A stretch of DNA of 11,616 nucleotides from CAYLJJ01 sp964384025 (GTDB lineage: Bacteria; Myxococcota_A; Bradymonadia; UBA7976; UBA1532), in contig CAYLJJ010000144.1 in assembly GCA_964384025.1 (NCBI GenBank), positions 1 to 11,616 of the forward strand, given 5' to 3'. Shown here piece by piece: positions 7,985-11,616 of this stretch. Position numbers and translations under genes: made by a program. Position 1 is the stretch's first letter; each line of letters begins with the position of its first letter. Below the pieces are notes generated by a model. That model did not search any database and was not told where the DNA came from. It saw nothing but the letters and a program-made list of their open reading frames with translations.

Positions 7985-10579
7985 TCAGTTCCTCTTGATT
8001 CGTTCTGTACGACGCATTGCGGCAAGTTGTCGCCGCAATGCAGCGGTACGACGCCGCATACCTTTGGTTCGTCGAAGCGCCACGCTTCGAGAACGTCTTA
8101 GATCCCGACGGACCATTGTCTGGGCGGTAGCTTGGTGGATATCAAGCAAGCAAGCCTCCAAAGTGTTCCAACATAGAATAACACGTCGCATGCGTGCATC
8201 GTCTGCTACGTTGACGAAGATATGGAGCAACTCATCAAGCAGCGGTGCGGGAACCGGTTCGTGAGCATCTCCCTCGAGGATTATTGCCCAATCGACGAGT
8301 AATATCCCGGCAAAGGCTTGCTTCTTGAATCCTTGAGAGCCTCGCTGCTGGGTGGTACCATCGAGGATCTCAGCCCAACGGCGGAACAGCGCCTGTTCGA
8401 GAGGACCCATTCGGGGACCTAAGCAGGCGCGAACCTCTGGCAGTAATAACCGATGTCGAACATAACCTCCAAGGTGCCGATACGCATTTTTTGCTAGCAA
8501 AATTTCGCTTGTTGGATGGAGCAGCCAACGAACGATCCGGTCGATGGTATCAGCTTCGGTAGGACCCTCGTGGTACATAGCACTCAGCACAATATTGTTC
8601 GGTGGGCGAGCGCCAATATCACCTCGGCCGCCTTGATCGATGGATGCTTCAAGTAGAGCAAGGAATGCCTCGACGGCAAACCGTCCAGAGGTTCCGAGCT
8701 GTGGTAGTTCTTCACGAGACAGAGGAACCCAATCAGCCAACGCGGCAAGGTGTTTGGAGGTATGGCCGCTGCGTAACTGCCCGTAGGCGATCCGCCGAGC
8801 GCGATCCGCTACCCTCGCTTGTCCACGATCAATGAGCTGCCGCAACCAATACAAGCCATCAAATTCAAGGACACCAAACATGCGTTCGACAATGTCTAGC
8901 GTGACCGATTGCAGGGGGGCAATAACCAATAACTCGCTTAGGAAGCCGTGGACCATCTCTCTCAGGGAACCATGCCCGTACATCGCACGCATTAATCGAC
9001 ACAACCGTGTGAGGAAGTGTAGATGACGCGCTTGGCTAAGCTGGATGAACAGCTGTTCAAGCTGCTGCGCAGCGGGATTATTGCTTGCAGCGAGCAACGG
9101 AGTGTCGCCTGCGGTCAACGCGATCTCAACCAACCACTTGCGCCCGAAACCGATAGGACGCTTCCGGGCTATCGCCACGATGAATCGCACAACACGATCA
9201 ACGAGCATCTCACTGCCGTGAAACAGTAACCCCTGGGCCTTTATACATTCGATATTGTTGAGGTGGTCAAAGTATGCCAGACGCTCAAAGTAGCGAGCGG
9301 TGACGGCGCGGCGTCCTTGTTGGATAAAGTCCACTACAATTTCTTCATCCGTCCGCTGTGCACCGAGCAGAGTATCTACATCGTCCGGGCGATCAGTGAA
9401 GGTCAGTCCTAATTTGGGCATGGCCTGGCGATATACATCTTGCCAAACGTCGCGGAGCAGGCGAGGTTCTGGGGGTACTGGAGGCTCTTCTCCTTCAGAC
9501 GAAGGCGGAAGAATGACTAGAGGCTCTCGTCGCTCCCCAAGCAAAGTCTCTAACGCGATCTGGAAGTCGGACGCGGGGAGATGGCGAAGATAGGTTGCCA
9601 CCCAAAGCACAGCATCTCGCAGCCCTTCGGGGCAATCCTCTACAACGGGGGGCTCGTGAGCCTCGTCGCATACCTCACGTCGGAGCGCGAGTTCCAACTC
9701 GACGACCTCCTCGAATGGTGCAAGCGCGTCGTAGAGGGCACTGTCATCGACTGGCCAGTGTCCTGCGGCGCGTTGAACCTTCAACTTTGCAGCTAGACGA
9801 GCTGCTCGTTTTTCATCCCCATCACAAAGCCCTTCGAGGAACGGTCGAACGAAAGCAACACGCCAGCGGTGTAGAGTTGGGGCGAGGGACCTGTCCTGGG
9901 TCTTGAGTTCCTGCAGTGCTCGATCAGATGCGATGACGACGATGTAACGAGAGAAAGCCAGCAGCAACTTCTGGATGTGAGAAAGCTTAAACTCGTCGGT
10001 CAATACACCCAATGAGTCCTCATCTACCTGTTCAAGGCCTTCATGAGCGGCAAGTACGAGGAGTTCTTCTCCTCCTCCAGATACGCCGCGAGGTGCTATC
10101 GACGATAGCAAACTGGTGAGACTTACTACCCGCTCGGTAATCGATGAAAGTCGCTCCTGGCCGAGTAAATGCCACATTGCAGAAATCAACACGCGGGGAT
10201 GTGCGCAGCTGACGAGAACAATCCTCTGTTCGAGTAGTGTCTCAGCCCAACGATCTATCGGTTCATCAGAAAGCGGGGAGAGAGAGGGTGGTTGAGAACG
10301 CAACAACCATCGTTTGGGGGCTAGCGTCTCGGTAGGGACAGGGTCATCGGCCTCCTGGGTCCAAGTTTCTGGCGAGCCGTAGTGTCCATCACCGGGCGAG
10401 TCCTCCCACTCGAAGTCGAACGCGTGCTCTAGCGACTCCGTAGGTGAAGGCTGTTCAATAGGCGCGGAGTTTGGAGGTTGTTCAGGCTCCACCACATCGC
10501 CTATCTGCTCTTTAGCTTCTTCCTGAGGCCTACTCTTGTCGGGATCCTTGGTGATGTTGCCATCTGCCTGATTCTCCAT
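7985..10579 (-). CDS. large STAND-like protein with degenerate P-loop and basic tail, first gene of operon
   Basis: 864 residues, unrecognised as a named gene. Residues 1-90 are acidic, Pro/Gln-rich and probably disordered. Residues about 115-250 look like a P-loop NTPase core. RIVLVSCAHPRVLISAMWHL (119-138) occupies the Walker A position but lacks the GxxxxGK[ST] signature, EELLVLAAHEGLEQ (171-184) sits where Walker B would be, RYIVVIASDRALQEL (211-225) resembles a sensor-1 strand, and HRWRVAFVRPFLEGL (237-251) a final strand. This suggests an inactive STAND-type module. Residues about 260-820 appear alpha-helical, repeat-like, plausibly a superhelical platform. Residues 822-864 are strikingly basic, with hydrophobic-R-R triplets at roughly 7-residue spacing (LRR 835, MRR 841, LRR 848, MRR 855), ready to bind nucleic acid or acidic membrane. 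The ATG has GAGGGGG (rc of 10584-10590) 4 nt before it. It leads the operon, 2 nt ahead of the next gene. Role proposed: sensor or scaffold (inference). Confidence 0.55.
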   Translation of the reverse strand: MENQADGNITKDPDKSRPQEEAKEQIGDVVEPEQPPNSAPIEQPSPTESLEHAFDFEWEDSPGDGHYGSPETWTQEADDPVPTETLAPKRWLLRSQPPSLSPLSDEPIDRWAETLLEQRIVLVSCAHPRVLISAMWHLLGQERLSSITERVVSLTSLLSSIAPRGVSGGGEELLVLAAHEGLEQVDEDSLGVLTDEFKLSHIQKLLLAFSRYIVVIASDRALQELKTQDRSLAPTLHRWRVAFVRPFLEGLCDGDEKRAARLAAKLKVQRAAGHWPVDDSALYDALAPFEEVVELELALRREVCDEAHEPPVVEDCPEGLRDAVLWVATYLRHLPASDFQIALETLLGERREPLVILPPSSEGEEPPVPPEPRLLRDVWQDVYRQAMPKLGLTFTDRPDDVDTLLGAQRTDEEIVVDFIQQGRRAVTARYFERLAYFDHLNNIECIKAQGLLFHGSEMLVDRVVRFIVAIARKRPIGFGRKWLVEIALTAGDTPLLAASNNPAAQQLEQLFIQLSQARHLHFLTRLCRLMRAMYGHGSLREMVHGFLSELLVIAPLQSVTLDIVERMFGVLEFDGLYWLRQLIDRGQARVADRARRIAYGQLRSGHTSKHLAALADWVPLSREELPQLGTSGRFAVEAFLALLEASIDQGGRGDIGARPPNNIVLSAMYHEGPTEADTIDRIVRWLLHPTSEILLAKNAYRHLGGYVRHRLLLPEVRACLGPRMGPLEQALFRRWAEILDGTTQQRGSQGFKKQAFAGILLVDWAIILEGDAHEPVPAPLLDELLHIFVNVADDARMRRVILCWNTLEACLLDIHQATAQTMVRRDLRRSRSVALRRTKGMRRRTAALRRQLAAMRRTERIKRN
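8014..8041. repeat. perfect inverted repeat inside the 3' end of the first gene
   Basis: The arms GCATTGCGGC (8014-8023) and GCCGCAATGC (8032-8041) are exact reverse complements separated by 8 nt. The transcript would form a strong GC-rich hairpin about 30 nt before the stop and start junction at 7982-7987. There is no U-run after it on the minus strand, so it is not an intrinsic terminator. It may tune translation or mRNA decay between the first and second genes, or simply reflect the arginine-rich codons. Confidence 0.55.
8072..8090. repeat. second perfect inverted repeat in the basic-tail coding region
   Basis: TCGAAGCG (8072-8079) and CGCTTCGA (8083-8090) are exact reverse complements with a 3-nt loop. 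The element lies 30 bp from the previous hairpin, within codons for the Arg-rich tail of the 864-residue protein. Confidence 0.45.
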
Positions 10580-10587
10580 ACTACCCC

Positions 10588-10617
10588 CTCAGAGATCTTG
10601 TTAGTGCGATCTCTCAG
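10588..10617. promoter_or_regulatory. inverted repeat in operon leader touching the first RBS
   Basis: On the minus strand CTGAGAGATC (10617-10608), 10 nt, then GATCTCTGAG (10597-10588) form a 10-bp inverted repeat with one mismatch. Its promoter-distal arm runs into the Shine-Dalgarno GAGGGGG (10590-10584) of the first gene. It lies just after the predicted transcription start. It could be a repressor operator or an RNA hairpin that partly masks the RBS. Confidence 0.5.
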
Positions 10618-10626
10618 GTCCCAACG

Positions 10627-10643
10627 GTTATAGGAGGTACCTC
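10627..10643 (-). promoter_or_regulatory. candidate operon promoter -10 with adjacent palindrome
   Basis: Read on the minus strand, TATAAC (10632-10627) matches five of six positions of the sigma-70-type -10, placing the start of transcription about 40 nt before the ATG. No good -35 exists at normal spacing (TAGTTA at 18 nt is weak), which suggests activator dependence. The perfect 10-bp palindrome GAGGTACCTC (10634-10643) lies between -10 and -35. The organism and sigma consensus are unknown, so this is tentative. Confidence 0.35.
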
Positions 10644-10656
10644 TGCTCAATAACTA
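10638..10656 (-). repeat. direct repeat copy 1 upstream of operon
   Basis: Minus strand TAGTTATTGAGCAGAGGTA. It matches copy 2 (10689-10707) at 16 of 19 positions. It overlaps the -35 region of the candidate promoter and part of the palindrome. Possible activator or repressor binding site. Confidence 0.4.
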
Positions 10657-10688
10657 CAACGGCTGACGAAATGCCTTTGCTTTCGGAA

Positions 10689-10707
10689 TACCTCCGCTTA
10701 TTAACTA
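10689..10707 (-). repeat. direct repeat copy 2 upstream of operon
   Basis: Minus strand TAGTTAATAAGCGGAGGTA. Same orientation as copy 1 and offset by 51 bp, close to five helical turns, so two bound proteins would sit on the same face of the DNA. Confidence 0.4.
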
Positions 10708-10853
10708 ATGAAGCCACCTCCAAACCCTGGGCGTCAACCTATTATTTATTCTCCGTACTCAAGTCGCAGGAGGGTTGGGGGTTCCAAGAACAAGAAATGG
10801 AGAAGTGTGATTCGGAGAGCCATCTAAAGGGGTTTTACTTCTAAACGCTCGCA

Positions 10854-10887
10854 GAACCGTACGTGAACCTCTCGATTCATACAGCCC
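10854..10887 (-). ncRNA. group II intron domain V (degenerate)
   Basis: The 34 nt on the minus strand fold as the standard domain V. GGGCTGTAT pairs with GTACGGTTC as the lower stem (with G-U pairs), an AC bulge follows, and GAATC pairs with GGTTC under a GAGA tetraloop. The length of 34 nt is exactly canonical. The position normally reading AGC in the catalytic triad reads GGC here, suggesting loss of splicing. It begins 2 nt after the maturase stop. A convincing domain VI and 3' splice site were not found downstream. Confidence 0.65.
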
Positions 10888-10889
10888 CA

Positions 10890-11051
10890 TCATCCAGCCG
10901 AAGGCCTGATCTCCAACAACCTCCAGTATGCAAAGAGTCCAGGTTGCCGACGTGCAACACGCCCTAACCAATGTTCTGCGCGTCGTTGGTGTCGGCGCAG
11001 ATTTTTAAATTTCTTCATCGCCCATCTGCTTGATGGTTTGCACGCAGGCCC
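10890..11051 (-). pseudogene. C-terminal remnant of group II intron reverse transcriptase/maturase
   Basis: This frame is open for 53 codons ending at TGA (10892-10890). It reads SSRWAMKKFKNLRRHQRRAE, then HWLGRVARRQPGLFAYWRLL. That is the characteristic C-terminus of one group of intron-encoded proteins (RWAMRKYKRLRRH ... A-x-R-x-P-x-LFAHW). An in-frame TGA at 11054-11052 cuts it off. Upstream residues in a shifted frame (RACVQTIKQM) may be a further decayed piece. The RT domain itself is absent from the window. Orientation matches the domain V next to it and the operon. Confidence 0.7.
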
Positions 11052-11075
11052 TCATATGAAACTTCCATCCCTGCT

Positions 11076-11616
11076 GTATCCAGCCGGTTAGCCCCATCCA
11101 AATTTGATTGAGATAAAAGCCTGAACGAGCAGAATCGTCCTAATGACCAGAGTCTTGCCACTCCAAGACATCAGTGGCTTCTCGCACCACGAAAAATTGG
11201 TCTTGGGGAGCCGAAATCGCCCTTTCTCCAAGCGCTTAAATAGTAACCAGCGCTGTGCTCCCGAACCAAAATTTTGGCTCTGTCACGAAACCACACCACA
11301 ATAATGCCCACATTCTTCGCCATTTTTAAGGATCCACTATCGCTGACATCCGCTGTTTGAGGAAACGCTTCGGATTTTTCGCGATCGGGGTTGTGGAGAG
11401 AATGCAATGATTGAAGGGGAATGAACTGATGGACAGCTGCGTGGCGTGCCAGCCCGGACCGTTGATGTGGAGAGATGTGCTGCCATGGAACTCGGTCCGC
11501 TTGTTGTTTCAGTTTCAATGAATGCTCTGTCAAAGCTGGCTCGCCTGCCCTCGGGGAAGATAAAGAAAAAACCCTGTTTCCTATTGGGTTTGGGGCCGGA
11601 GCGGAGCCAATCCCTT
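11076..11616. other. stretch without recognised features
   Basis: About 540 bases. A 120-codon open frame on the minus strand (11171-11533) lacks a recognisable domain, has an amino-acid mix untypical of a soluble protein and no convincing ribosome binding site, so it is not called. No tRNA, hairpin terminator or inverted terminal repeat was seen. It may be further eroded mobile-element sequence. Confidence 0.3.

Noticed and set aside
8014..8041. Intrinsic transcription terminator
   Set aside because: No T-run follows the hairpin on either strand and the next gene starts about 30 bp downstream in the same operon.
10759..10971. 70-codon minus-strand ORF
   Set aside because: It runs through the group II intron domain V in a different frame from the maturase remnant, so it is an artefact of RNA-coding sequence.
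11171..11533. 120-codon minus-strand ORF
   Set aside because: No recognised domain, no convincing ribosome binding site; sits in a region of eroded mobile DNA.
1..11616. CRISPR array, tRNA or rRNA genes
   Set aside because: No regularly spaced repeats, cloverleaf-like segments or rRNA motifs were seen on either strand.

Overview
The window holds one long, tightly packed operon on the minus strand (about 10579 down to 671; six genes). It is flanked by two decayed mobile elements. I could not assign a species. The moderate-to-high G+C, clear Shine-Dalgarno sites, 4-bp ATGA gene overlaps and the domain content (Effector-Associated Domain, GTPase, GAP1-like protein, inactive enzyme modules) fit the accessory genome of a large-genome, often filamentous or social bacterium such as Chloroflexota, Myxococcota, cyanobacteria or a filamentous proteobacterium. 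That placement is inference.

Layout, left to right on the + strand. 1-531: relic of an ISKra4-family transposase (minus strand) with in-frame stops, frameshifts and a large internal deletion, possibly cut at its left edge by the end of another IS. 532-670: no gene seen; purine-rich on the minus strand. 671-10579: the operon. In transcription order it encodes (1) an 864-aa protein with a degenerate P-loop region, an alpha-helical body and a very basic tail; (2) a 755-aa protein read here as a tandem array of SPFH/prohibitin-like units ending in a coiled coil; (3) a 360-aa fusion of an EAD1-like adaptor domain, a ribosomal L7/L12 C-terminal-like domain and an FGE/SUMF1-fold domain lacking the catalytic cysteines; (4) a 377-aa P-loop GTPase; (5) a 468-aa membrane protein of DUF4407 type with a long coiled coil; (6) a 475-aa GAP1-like (GTPase-associated protein 1) protein. 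10580-10760: leader and probable promoter with a -10-like hexamer, a palindrome, two direct repeats and an inverted repeat touching the first ribosome binding site. 10854-11051: 3' relic of a group II intron (maturase C-terminus plus domain V). 11076-11616: nothing recognised.

How the genes may work together (inference from domains). The set resembles the GTPase-centred, EAD-coupled biological conflict systems described computationally in multicellular bacteria (Kaur, Burroughs, Iyer and Aravind). In this reading the GTPase is the switch, the GAP1-like protein its partner, and the DUF4407 protein the membrane anchor. The SPFH-like array would be a scaffold and the STAND-like protein a sensor or platform. 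The EAD fusion would be the effector or decoy, carrying borrowed modules (L12-like, cysteine-less FGE) that could block host or phage processes. The tandem SPFH-like array combined with an EAD1-L12-FGE fusion is the part most likely to be undescribed.
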